Shown piece after piece: positions 32,649 to 40,709 of a stretch of DNA of 64,000 nt. A program made the position numbers and the translations under genes. The DNA lies in NCBI RefSeq assembly GCF_009733595.1, contig NZ_WOFH01000007.1, forward strand, positions 388,403 to 452,402, written 5' to 3'. This DNA comes from Actinomadura litoris (GTDB lineage: Bacteria > Actinomycetota > Actinomycetes > Streptosporangiales > Streptosporangiaceae). The notes under the pieces were generated by a model. That model searched no databases, was not told the DNA's origin, and was given only the letters and a program-made list of their open reading frames with translations. The stretch's first letter is position 1. Each line of letters begins with the position of its first letter.

Positions 32649-32855
32649 TTACAGGGGGACGACCTGGTCTGCCTGCGGCCCCCGGTTACCCTGCGTCACT
32701 TCGAACTGGACGCGCTGGTTCTCGTCCAGCGTGCGGTATCCGGAGGACTGGATGGCCGAGTAGTGCACGAAGACGTCGGGACCGCCGCCGTCCACGGCGA
32801 TGAAACCGAAGCCCTTCTCGGCGTTGAACCACTTCACGGTGCCCTGCTGGGGCAT
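32649..32855 (-). CDS. cspA: Cold-shock domain protein
   Basis: This 68-residue single OB-fold protein binds single-stranded RNA and DNA and acts as an RNA chaperone. RNP1 (KGFGFIAVD) and RNP2 (DVFVHYSAI) are intact, flanked by GTVKWFNAEKG and a QVQFEVTQGNRGPQADQV-like C-terminus. AAGGAG lies 7 bases before the ATG. The 250-base stretch upstream (32856-33108) shows no gene and could form a long leader, as is typical of cold-shock mRNAs. It has its own terminator. Confidence 0.96.
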   Translation of the reverse strand: MPQQGTVKWFNAEKGFGFIAVDGGGPDVFVHYSAIQSSGYRTLDENQRVQFEVTQGNRGPQADQVVPL

Positions 32856-33108
32856 GTCTTTCTCCTTGCGGCAAAACACGGGCCCACACCTCGCGGGCCC
32901 GGCGCGGTCGCTGCGGAACGCCCTCGCCCCCGGTACGGTCCCGGAAAAGCCAAAACGCCCGCTGCCATCAGTCCGCGGGCGTCTGGACAAACGATCGAGA
33001 ACCACGACTGCAACCGACGGGCCCCACCGTATCACCGGTTCCACGTAAAGCGGAGGAGCTACAAGGCTTGCGTTTCTTCTCTCGGCGAACCCTGCCGTTA
33101 CCTGCCCG

Positions 33109-33855
33109 TTAAAGACTCCAACCGGTCTCGGTCAGGGTCTTGACAGAGTCCGTGGGCCCGGTGAGCCGGACGCGCGCCGCGTCCCGGCGGCCGACGGCCC
33201 ACAGGACGAGTTCCCCTACGGGACCATGGACGCGCACGGGGCCCGGCACGCCCCGCCCCGCCGCGCGGCGCGGGCCGCCGCGTCCGCGCCGGTCGCCGCC
33301 GGAGACCCGCAGGCTGCGCCCGTCCGGCTGCACCAGCGTTACCTCAACGTGAACTTTTCTTAGGACAAAGCGGGCAATTTTTATCCTGCGCCAGAGGAGT
33401 TCCTCTAGTTCGCCCGACAGCTCCCTGGGCTCCCAGTCCGCGCCCGCACGCAGGACGTCCTCATGGTGGACAAAGAACTCCACGCCGTTGGCGATTTTGT
33501 CCATACCGGGAAGGGCTGCCGGGGAGAACTTCGGCGGACCCTGACGAAACCGTTCCACCAGCACATCGAAGGGGACGGTGCGCGCCGCGCGCCGCCTGAC
33601 GCGCTCGGTGTAGAAGGCGAGCGGCTGCAGGAGTATTCCCGGCCCGGCGTCCACCCGCCCCTCCCGGACGACGAGATGGGCGGCGAGGTCACGGGCGTCC
33701 CAGCCCGCGCACCGGGTGGGCGCGTCCGGGCCCGCGGCGGCGAGCGCGGCGGCCAGCGCGCGCCGCTCCTCGCGGACCGGATCGGTCCCCCGGGAGTGGC
33801 CGCCGGGCCGTTGCCTTCGAGGGCCAACCGCGGCGTCGTCGTCGGGCGTGCTCAT
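33109..33855 (-). CDS. TIGR03085-type (DinB/mycothiol-dependent-like) protein
   Basis: This 248-residue protein starts from ATG 33855. GPDAPTRCAGWDARDLAAHLVVREGRVDAGPGI and FFVHHEDVLRA are features of the TIGR03085 metal-binding family, a relative of maleylpyruvate-isomerase N-terminal and DinB four-helix proteins. The His in AAHL and the HHED pair are candidate metal ligands. The first 28 residues are not typical of the family, and no ribosome site is obvious. The middle of the gene has an A+T-rich patch using codons ATA, CTA and AGA (around 33346-33390). The reaction is unknown. Confidence 0.8.
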   Translation of the reverse strand: MSTPDDDAAVGPRRQRPGGHSRGTDPVREERRALAAALAAAGPDAPTRCAGWDARDLAAHLVVREGRVDAGPGILLQPLAFYTERVRRRAARTVPFDVLVERFRQGPPKFSPAALPGMDKIANGVEFFVHHEDVLRAGADWEPRELSGELEELLWRRIKIARFVLRKVHVEVTLVQPDGRSLRVSGGDRRGRGGPRRAAGRGVPGPVRVHGPVGELVLWAVGRRDAARVRLTGPTDSVKTLTETGWSL

Positions 33856-33993
33856 TGCATGATCGTAGGCCGGGGCGACCGCGCCGGGAATAAGCATCCC
33901 CGGCGGATGGTAGGCATATCCAGGCCCGCATACCCCCCGAGCGCGGAACTCTGGGGGCATTTCCCCCGGGCGCCGCCGATCGAGGAGTACGCC

Positions 33994-35880
33994 GTGCCGC
34001 CAGCGTCCAGTCGCGCCCGCCCACCCGTCCTGCGCGAGGGAATGCGCGTGCTGTGGGTGGCCGTGCGGGCCGAGCCCCGCGCCTTCACGGTCTCCGTGCT
34101 CGCCAGCGCGCTGTACGCGGCGATGACGGTGACGACCGCGCAGGTGCTGGGCTGGGCGACCGAGGAGGTCGTGCTCCCGGCGTTCCGGTCGGGGCACACG
34201 ACGGCCGGGGCGCTGGCGGGCGCGGCGACGGCCATCGTCGGCGTCGCGGCGCTGAAGGCGCTGGGCGTGGCGGGCCGCCGGTTCTACGCGGGGCTCGTCC
34301 AGTACCGCATGCAGGCGTCCTACCGGCGCGCGGTCACCCGGCAGTACCTGCGGCTGCCGCTGGCCTGGCACCACCGGCACCCGACGGGGCAGCTGCTGTC
34401 CAACGCCAACGCCGACGTGGAGGCGACGTGGGCGCCGCTCGCGCCGCTGCCGATGGCGGTCGGCGTCGTGTTCATGCTGCTGATCGCGGCGGCGTCGATC
34501 ATCGCGACCGACCTCGCGGTCGCGGCGGTCGCGTTCCTGATCTTCCCGGCGATCGCGCTGGTCAACGTCGCCTACCAGCGCCGGCTGTCGCCGGTGGCGA
34601 CCCGGGCGCAGCGGCTGCGCGCCGAGGTCAGCGAGGTGGCGCACGAGAGCTTCGAGGGCGGCCTGGTCGTCAAGACCCTCGGCCGCGAGCAGGACGAGAC
34701 GGAGCGGTTCCGGGCCCGCGCGGAGGAGCTGCGGGACGCGAACGTGGCCGTCGGCCGGATCCGGGGCATGTTCGACCCGGTGCTGGAGGCGCTGCCGAAC
34801 CTGGGGGTGCTCGCGGTCCTGCTGATCGGGTCGATGCGGCTGGACTCGGGCGCGATGACGGCGGGCGACCTGGTGCACGTCTCCTACCTGTTCACGCTGC
34901 TGGCGTGGCCGATCCGGGCGCTCGGCTGGGTGCTGGCGGAGGTGCCGCGCAGCGTCGTCGGCTGGGAGCGGGTGCGCGGCGTCCTGGACGCGAGCGGCTC
35001 CCTCCCCTTCGGCGACGCCGCGCTCGGGGAGGACAAGGCGGCGGCGCTGGAGGTCCGCGGCGTCCGCTTCGCGTTCGAGGGCGCCGCCGAGGGCGGCGGG
35101 GGCGGGCGCGAGGTCCTGCACGACGTGTCGTTCTCCGCCGCCCCCGGCCGGACGGTCGCGGTGGTGGGCCCGACGGGGTCGGGCAAGTCCACGCTGACGT
35201 CGCTGCTGGTCCGGCTGGTCGACCCGGCGGACGGCTCGGTGCTGCTGGACGGCGTGGACCTGCGCGACGTCCGGCGGGGCGGCGTGGCCGCGTCGGCCGC
35301 GCTCGTCCCGCAGCAGACGTTCCTGTTCGACGACACCGTGCGGGGGAACGTGACACTCGGGCTGGACGTCCCCGACGAGCGGGTCTGGGAGGCGCTGCGC
35401 CTCGCGCAGGCCGACGGGTTCGTCGCGGGCCTGCCCGGCGGGCTCGACACGCAGGTCGGCGAGCGGGGCGCGACGCTGTCGGGCGGGCAGCGCCAGCGGC
35501 TCGCGCTGGCGCGCGCGCTGGTGCGGCGGCCCCGGCTGCTCGTCCTGGACGACGCGACCTCCAGCGTCGACCCGCAGGTCGAGGCGCGCATCCTGCGGGG
35601 CCTGCGGGAGGCGCAGTCGGCCGGGGACGGCTCGGGCGTGACCGTCGTGGTCGTCGCCTACCGCAAGGCGACGATCGGGCTGGCCGACGAGGTGGTCTAC
35701 CTGGAGCGCGGGCGGGTCACCGCGCGCGGCGCGCACGCCGAGCTGCTGGAGACGTCGGAGGGCTACCGCGACCTGGTCAACGCCTACGAGCGGGCCGAAG
35801 CGGAGCAGGAGGCCGGGCAGGAGGCCGGGCAGGAGATCGAGCGGGGGGCCGCCGGGGGCGGCGAGGAGGCCGTGGCATGA
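33994..35880 (+). CDS. ABC exporter subunit with degenerate ATP site (half 1)
   Basis: This 628-residue half-transporter has about six membrane segments in the first 310 residues and a nucleotide-binding domain after about residue 345. Walker A (GPTGSGKST) and signature LSGGQRQRL are normal. The Walker B end reads LLVLDDATSSVD, with Asp in place of the catalytic Glu, and the switch His is missing (VVAYRKAT instead of the usual AHR). It is paired with the next gene through an ATGA overlap. GTG was chosen for GAGGAG 6 bases upstream. The cargo is unknown; such heterodimers export drugs, lipids or peptides. Confidence 0.92.
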   Translation: MPPASSRARPPVLREGMRVLWVAVRAEPRAFTVSVLASALYAAMTVTTAQVLGWATEEVVLPAFRSGHTTAGALAGAATAIVGVAALKALGVAGRRFYAGLVQYRMQASYRRAVTRQYLRLPLAWHHRHPTGQLLSNANADVEATWAPLAPLPMAVGVVFMLLIAAASIIATDLAVAAVAFLIFPAIALVNVAYQRRLSPVATRAQRLRAEVSEVAHESFEGGLVVKTLGREQDETERFRARAEELRDANVAVGRIRGMFDPVLEALPNLGVLAVLLIGSMRLDSGAMTAGDLVHVSYLFTLLAWPIRALGWVLAEVPRSVVGWERVRGVLDASGSLPFGDAALGEDKAAALEVRGVRFAFEGAAEGGGGGREVLHDVSFSAAPGRTVAVVGPTGSGKSTLTSLLVRLVDPADGSVLLDGVDLRDVRRGGVAASAALVPQQTFLFDDTVRGNVTLGLDVPDERVWEALRLAQADGFVAGLPGGLDTQVGERGATLSGGQRQRLALARALVRRPRLLVLDDATSSVDPQVEARILRGLREAQSAGDGSGVTVVVVAYRKATIGLADEVVYLERGRVTARGAHAELLETSEGYRDLVNAYERAEAEQEAGQEAGQEIERGAAGGGEEAVA

Positions 35881-37658
35881 CGACGCTGAGCGGGACGTCC
35901 ACGACGGAGGGCGCGCTGAGCACGCTGCGGCGCGGGCTGGCGCTGAGCCCGGAGTTCCGGGCCGGGCTGCCGGTGACGCTGGCGCTCGCGCTGGCCTCGA
36001 CGGCCGGGCGGGTGGTGGTGCCGATCGCCGTCCAGCAGACGATCGACAAGGGCCTGGACCGCGCGGGCGGGCCCGACCTGCCGTTCATCCGGACGGCGGT
36101 GCTGCTGTGCGCGGTCGCCGTGCTGCTGACGGCGCTGTGCGCGTACGCGATGAACGTGCGCCTCTACAAGTCGTCCGAGGGCGGGCTGGCCTCGCTGCGG
36201 GTGAAGGCGTTCCGGCACGTCCACGACCTGTCGATGCTCACCCAGAGCGGGGAGCGGCGCGGGGCGCTGGTGTCGCGCGTGACGGGCGACGTCGACCAGA
36301 TCAGCAACTTCATGCAGTCCGGCGGGCTCATGTTCATCGTCTCGATCGGCCAGCTGGTCGTGGCGAGCGTGCTCATGCTCGTCTACTCCTGGCAGCTCGC
36401 GCTGCTGGTGTGGGTGGCGTTCGTGCCGCTGGCGTTCGTCCTGCGCCGGTTCCAGCGGATCGTGTCGGCGGCCTACACGCGGGTCCGCGAGCGCATGGGC
36501 GACCTGCTGGCGGCCGTCAGCGAGTCGGTCGTGGGCGCGCCGGTGATCCGCGCCTACGCGGCGGAGGAGCGCACCGGGCGGCGCGTGGACGAGACCGTGG
36601 ACACCCACCGCCGCATGCAGACCCGCGCCCAGGCCATGGTCGCGCTCACGTTCCCGGTCAGCGAGCTGGTCGCGGCGCTGGCGACCGCCGCCGTCGTCGT
36701 GGCGGGCGTCCTGCTGGGCGTGGGCGGGCACCTGACCGCCGGTGAGCTGGTCGCGTTCCTGTTCCTGGTCACGCTGTTCGTCAGCCCGATGCAGACCGCC
36801 ACCGAGGTGCTGAACGAGGCGCAGAACGCCATCGCGGGGTGGCGGCGGGTGCTCGGCGTGCTGGACACCGTGCCCGACGTCGCCGACCCCGGCGAGGGCG
36901 GCGAGTCCCTGCCGCGCGGGCCGATCGAGGTGCGGTTCGACTCCGTCGGGTTCGCCTACCCGGGCGGGCCGCCCGTCCTGCACGACGTGGACGTGACGAT
37001 CGCGCCGCGCAGCCGCGTCGCGATCGTCGGGCAGACCGGGTCGGGCAAGACCACGTTCGCCAAGCTCCTCACCCGGCTCATGGACCCCGCGTCCGGGCGG
37101 GTGCTGGTGGACGGCGTCCCCCTCGACCGGGTCAGGTTCTCCTCCCTGCGGGAGCGCGTCGTGATGGTGCCGCAGGACGGCTTCCTGTTCGACGCCTCGC
37201 TCGCCGACAACATCCGCTACGGCAGGCCGGACGCGTCCGACGGCGACCTCGCGGCCGCGCTGGCGGAACTGGGCCTCGCCGACTGGCTGGAGGGGCTCCC
37301 CGACGGCCTCGCGACCCCGGTCGGGCAGCGCGGCGAGTCGCTGTCGGCGGGCGAGCGCCAGCTCGTGGCGCTGGCCCGCGCCTACGTCGCGGGCCCCGAC
37401 CTGCTCGTGCTGGACGAGGCGACCTCGGCCGTCGACCCGGCGACCGAGGTCCGCATCCAGCGCGCGCTGGACGGCGTCACCCGGGGCCGCACCGCGATCT
37501 CCATCGCGCACCGGCTGTCCACCGCCGAGGCCGCCGACGAGGTGATCGTGTTCGACGCCGGCCGGATCGTGCAGCGCGGGCCGCACGCCGAGCTGGTCGC
37601 CGAGCCGGGGGTCTACGCCGACCTGTACGCGTCCTGGACGGCGCAGCGGGGTATCTGA
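35877..37658 (+). CDS. ABC exporter subunit with complete Walker B (half 2)
   Basis: This 593-residue partner of the preceding half has six membrane segments, a TGDVDQISNF intracellular loop and a C-terminal ATPase domain. Walker A is GQTGSGKTT and Walker B LLVLDEATSAVD with the catalytic Glu. The switch His is in SIAHRLST. Its signature is LSAGERQL rather than LSGGQ. Since each site combines one subunit's Walker motifs with the other's signature, both deviations fall in one composite site, as in asymmetric heterodimers such as TM287/288. A hairpin (37657-37701) overlaps the stop codon. Confidence 0.93.
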   Translation: MTTLSGTSTTEGALSTLRRGLALSPEFRAGLPVTLALALASTAGRVVVPIAVQQTIDKGLDRAGGPDLPFIRTAVLLCAVAVLLTALCAYAMNVRLYKSSEGGLASLRVKAFRHVHDLSMLTQSGERRGALVSRVTGDVDQISNFMQSGGLMFIVSIGQLVVASVLMLVYSWQLALLVWVAFVPLAFVLRRFQRIVSAAYTRVRERMGDLLAAVSESVVGAPVIRAYAAEERTGRRVDETVDTHRRMQTRAQAMVALTFPVSELVAALATAAVVVAGVLLGVGGHLTAGELVAFLFLVTLFVSPMQTATEVLNEAQNAIAGWRRVLGVLDTVPDVADPGEGGESLPRGPIEVRFDSVGFAYPGGPPVLHDVDVTIAPRSRVAIVGQTGSGKTTFAKLLTRLMDPASGRVLVDGVPLDRVRFSSLRERVVMVPQDGFLFDASLADNIRYGRPDASDGDLAAALAELGLADWLEGLPDGLATPVGQRGESLSAGERQLVALARAYVAGPDLLVLDEATSAVDPATEVRIQRALDGVTRGRTAISIAHRLSTAEAADEVIVFDAGRIVQRGPHAELVAEPGVYADLYASWTAQRGI

Positions 37659-37701
37659 GACCGTGCTGGGGCCGGTGCCCGCGCGGTACCGGACCGGTCT
37701 C
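37657..37701 (+). terminator. Hairpin after the ABC exporter operon
   Basis: GAGACCG (37657-37663, including part of the TGA) pairs with CGGTCTC (37695-37701). Inside it CCGGTGCC and GGTACCGG form a second stem with one mismatch. There is no T-tract; it is a likely terminator. Confidence 0.45.
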
Positions 37702-37772
37702 GGACAGTGAGGACAGCACGGCCAGGGGTAAAGCACTTGCCCGTTATCTGCTTGAGTGCGCATTCTGCTGGG

Positions 37773-39020
37773 GTGAGCGACAAGGTGTTGGAATCGGCGG
37801 GCACGCTGCACGGACAGTTGCAGCGGGGGTTGGGCAGGGCCGCGCGGCGCGCGGCCGACAGCGCGGGGGCGGGCGAGTTCGTCTACGACTGCATACGCCG
37901 CGATCCCCGGTGGGATCCGCAGTGCGAGTCGCGGGGGCTGTACTACGCGCGCCTGATGGTCGATCTCGAACTGCCGTCCGGGCCGGTCGCCGAGCACCTG
38001 TTCGACCCGGTCGACCAGAGCGACCCCGACGACTGGCGGGTCGAGCTGGCGCTGGACGTGCTGTCCCACCTCGTGCGGCTGAGCAGGCGGGAGGCGGGGC
38101 TGCTGCTGCGCCGCTACGCCGAGGAGGGCGCGCACTGGTTCGACGCGCTGGACGTGCTGGTGGAGCTGGGCGACCCGGCCCTCACGATCGGGCTGGACGA
38201 GCTGGCCGCCGCGCGCTGCGACGACCGGACGCTCGGCATGCTGATACCGGGCGGCTACAACCCGGTGATCGAGACGTGGGCGGCGCGGCAGCCGCGGATC
38301 GCGCGGGCGCTGGCCCGGCGGCGGGAGGCGGGCCGGGCGCGGCGGCCGGCGGGCGCGGGCGCGCGGGGCGGCGAGCGCACCGAGGCCGAGCTGCTGGAGC
38401 TGGCGCGGCGGCAGGGCGAGGGCTCGATCGGGGCGATCTTCGAGCTGGGCCGCCGCCGGACGCTCGCGCTGCTCGACCTCGCCGAGGAGCTGCTCCCCGC
38501 GAGACCCAGCAGGTTCGGCGGGGCCGTCTGCCGGGCGCTGCGCGAGTACGGGCCCGAGACGCTGCCCCGGGCGCGCGCGTGGGCGGCGCAGCGGGGCGGC
38601 TGCGAGGACATGGGGCTGCGGATCCTCGCCCGCTACGGCACCCGGCAGGACATCCCCTTCCTCATGGACGAGCTGCGCGGCGCCGTCGGCCGCCGCGAGT
38701 GGTGGGACGCCGCGAACCCGATCGAGGGCCTCGGCCGGCTGCGCGCGGGCGAGGCCGTCCCGCTGCTGAAGACCGCCTGGACCGAGTCGACCTACGCCTA
38801 CCTGCGCCCGCGCATCCTGACCGCGCTGACCCGCACCGCCCCGCACACCGCCGAGTCCTACACGGTCGAGGGGCTGTGGGACTGCGAGGAGGGCGTCCGC
38901 CGCGAGGCCGTCCGGCTCGCGCCGCTGACCGACGAGACACGCGTCCGCCTGCAACGCCTGCATCTGGACACGGCCGAGGACCACGACATCCGGGCGGCGG
39001 CCGCCGCGCGCGCCCTCTGA
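37773..39020 (+). CDS. HEAT-like helical repeat protein of unknown function
   Basis: This 415-residue soluble protein is made almost wholly of Leu/Ala/Arg-rich helices. Repeated units such as ARYGTRQDIPFLMDELRG, IEGLGRLRAGEAVPLLKTAW and YLRPRILTALTRTAPH look like HEAT/armadillo repeats, which usually form protein-binding scaffolds. An Arg/Gly/Ala-rich linker lies around 175-195. The start is taken at GTG 37773 (SDKVLES follows); an ATG-like opening 66 bases upstream is less likely. No catalytic motif is visible. It lies downstream of the ABC exporter but has its own gap and probably its own promoter. Confidence 0.7.
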   Translation: MSDKVLESAGTLHGQLQRGLGRAARRAADSAGAGEFVYDCIRRDPRWDPQCESRGLYYARLMVDLELPSGPVAEHLFDPVDQSDPDDWRVELALDVLSHLVRLSRREAGLLLRRYAEEGAHWFDALDVLVELGDPALTIGLDELAAARCDDRTLGMLIPGGYNPVIETWAARQPRIARALARRREAGRARRPAGAGARGGERTEAELLELARRQGEGSIGAIFELGRRRTLALLDLAEELLPARPSRFGGAVCRALREYGPETLPRARAWAAQRGGCEDMGLRILARYGTRQDIPFLMDELRGAVGRREWWDAANPIEGLGRLRAGEAVPLLKTAWTESTYAYLRPRILTALTRTAPHTAESYTVEGLWDCEEGVRREAVRLAPLTDETRVRLQRLHLDTAEDHDIRAAAAARAL

Positions 39021-39106
39021 ACGCCCATCCGCCCGCCGGCTGAACCCGCCCGGCGCGGGACGCGTACTGCACCGTCGAAGCGCGTCTCACCCCGGGAGGA
39101 ACGGCC

Positions 39107-39565
39107 ATGGGCTTCACCCACCACCTCGGCGCGGCCAGGCTGCTGCGCGGCGCCGCCGTCCTCGCGCTGGCGCTGCCGTCGGCCGCGGGGTGCGCCGGGC
39201 AGGACGGCGGGCACGGCGGGCACGGGGCCGGGGAGAGGGCGGGCACTCCGGCGAGCCTCGACCAGCTCGCCGCGCGCACCGGCTGCACGCTGACCGGCCA
39301 CCGCAGGGCCCAGGAGCTCCAGCAGGGCAACTGCGCGAACTCGCGCGGACGGTACGTCCTCGTCAGCTTCACCACCGACCGGGGGCTGACCTCGTGGATG
39401 GCGGAGGCCAAGCCCTGGGGCGGCTCCTACCTGGTCGGGACGCGCTGGGTCGCCGTCAGCACACCGGCGACCCTCCAGACGCTCCAGAAGGATCTCGGGG
39501 GCCGCATCATGTCCGGCGACGCCCACGGCGGCATGCCGGACATGCCCGGCATGAACCATGGGTGA
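39107..39565 (+). CDS. Lipoprotein with His- and Met-rich ends, possible metal binder
   Basis: This 152-residue protein has a lipoprotein signal peptide; the lipobox SAAGC makes Cys29 the anchor. Right after it comes a GGHGGHGAGE His/Gly stretch, and the C-terminus ends HGGMPDMPGMNHG, a Met/His cluster of the kind found in copper-handling proteins. The central part (about 55-135) has two Cys in LAARTGCTLTGH and QQGNCANSRGRYVLVSF. GGGAGGA lies 6 bases before the ATG. It stands alone between a helical-repeat gene and a convergent phosphorylase gene. A copper link is inference. Confidence 0.78.
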   Translation: MGFTHHLGAARLLRGAAVLALALPSAAGCAGQDGGHGGHGAGERAGTPASLDQLAARTGCTLTGHRRAQELQQGNCANSRGRYVLVSFTTDRGLTSWMAEAKPWGGSYLVGTRWVAVSTPATLQTLQKDLGGRIMSGDAHGGMPDMPGMNHG

Positions 39566-39580
39566 TCCGGGGTGCCGCGC

Positions 39581-40180
39581 TCAGGGGGCCCCGCTGATCA
39601 GGAAGGCCGCCCAGCGCTCCAGCGCGGGCCCGGTGCGCGCCAGCACCCGCCGCGCCATGAGCCCCCGGGCGAAGGTCCCCGGGTGCAGGAGGGGGCGGCC
39701 CGGCCCGTCCACGACGACCCGGACGGCCGCGACCGGACGCCCGTCCGCGCACTCGGCCACCACGCCCGACTCCATGTCGGCCACCCGCGCGCCCTGCTCG
39801 GCCCAGACGGCCCGCTCCGCGCCCCCCACGACGTGGTCGGTGGTGACCAGCGGCCCGACCTGGACGCTCAGGCCGTCCCTGATCAGCTCCCCGGCCAGCA
39901 GCGGCACCGCGTGGCAGCGGACCGGGTCGCCGCCGCCCCGGATCTCGTCGGCGACCAGCACGTCGCCGGGGCGGAGCCGCGCGTCGAGCGCGCCCCCGAA
40001 CCCCATCGTCACCAGCGCCGCGCACGCCGCCGGGAGCCGGTCGGCGCGCCGGGCGCGGTAGCCGACCACCACGACCGGGGTCGCGGCGAGGCCGCGCCGC
40101 ACCGCGCGGGCCTCCATCCGCAGACCGGCGCACACCACCGGGCCGACGATGGCGGGCGGATAGACGCCTGTACTGGTCAC
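39581..40180 (-). CDS. Nucleoside phosphorylase-superfamily protein
   Basis: This 199-residue protein has the purine nucleoside phosphorylase/MTA-SAH nucleosidase fold (PNP_UDP_1). VVCAGLRMEARAVRRGL, ALVTMGFGGALDARLRPGDVLVADEI and MESGVVAECADGRPVAAVRVVVD match the superfamily, and the MES segment contacts the ribose. It resembles the hopanoid-associated phosphorylase-like group (HpnG type), which releases adenine from adenosylhopane, but no hopanoid genes lie nearby. The GTG start precedes TSTGVYPP, with GGGG just upstream. The substrate is uncertain. Confidence 0.75.
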   Translation of the reverse strand: MTSTGVYPPAIVGPVVCAGLRMEARAVRRGLAATPVVVVGYRARRADRLPAACAALVTMGFGGALDARLRPGDVLVADEIRGGGDPVRCHAVPLLAGELIRDGLSVQVGPLVTTDHVVGGAERAVWAEQGARVADMESGVVAECADGRPVAAVRVVVDGPGRPLLHPGTFARGLMARRVLARTGPALERWAAFLISGAP

Positions 40181-40324
40181 CGCCCCAGCGAAACACGCCG
40201 CCGGGCGAAGTTCCAGCTCGCGCGCCGACGAGGCGCCCTCACCATGAAGTACTACGGACGCGCCCCGCAAGTCCCGTCTCCGGGAGGACGGACGGGCGGG
40301 CGGCCGCGTCCTAGACTCGCCGGC

Positions 40325-40657
40325 ATGACCTCCTCCGTACGCCGGAAGCTGGCCGTCCTGCCCCTGATCCTGCTGCCGCTCGGCGCCCTCGCGGCGTGCG
40401 ACGGCGAGAACTCCAAGACCGACTGCAACGCCAACTCCTGCACCGTGACCTTCGACCGGGGCGTGGACGCGAGCGCCTCCATCCTCGGCGTGAAGGCCGA
40501 GCTGGTCGACGTCAAGGGCGAGACGGTCACGCTCAAGATCGCCGGACAGCGGGTGACGGTCCCGGTGGGCGACGGGCAGCAGTCCGACGGATTCGACGTC
40601 TCGGTGCAGTCCGTCACCGACGACCACGTCGTCGTGAAGATCTCCCACAACGGCTGA
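40325..40657 (+). CDS. Small secreted lipoprotein
   Basis: This 110-residue protein has a typical signal (basic SVRRK, hydrophobic VLPLILLPLGAL) and lipobox LAAC, with Cys25 as anchor. The mature part has a Cys pair (DCNANSC) followed by a compact beta-rich region of alternating Val residues (VTVPVGDGQQSDGFDVSVQSVTDD in part), probably a small beta-sandwich. It fits actinomycete envelope lipoproteins of unknown function. It stands alone, divergent from the phosphorylase gene. Confidence 0.75.
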   Translation: MTSSVRRKLAVLPLILLPLGALAACDGENSKTDCNANSCTVTFDRGVDASASILGVKAELVDVKGETVTLKIAGQRVTVPVGDGQQSDGFDVSVQSVTDDHVVVKISHNG

Positions 40658-40709
40658 CGGCGCGGGCGGGGGCGCCCGCGCACGGGGGCGGAGCGCATAG
40701 GATTCGTTC

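Noticed and set aside
33109..35736. Minus-strand frame of 875 codons extending upstream of the TIGR03085-like gene
   Set aside because: Only the part to 33855 resembles a protein family. The remainder lies opposite the ABC exporter gene.
35784..38984. Long minus-strand frame opposite the ABC exporter and helical-repeat gene
   Set aside because: Shadow frame with no motif; the plus-strand genes have ribosome sites and Walker motifs.
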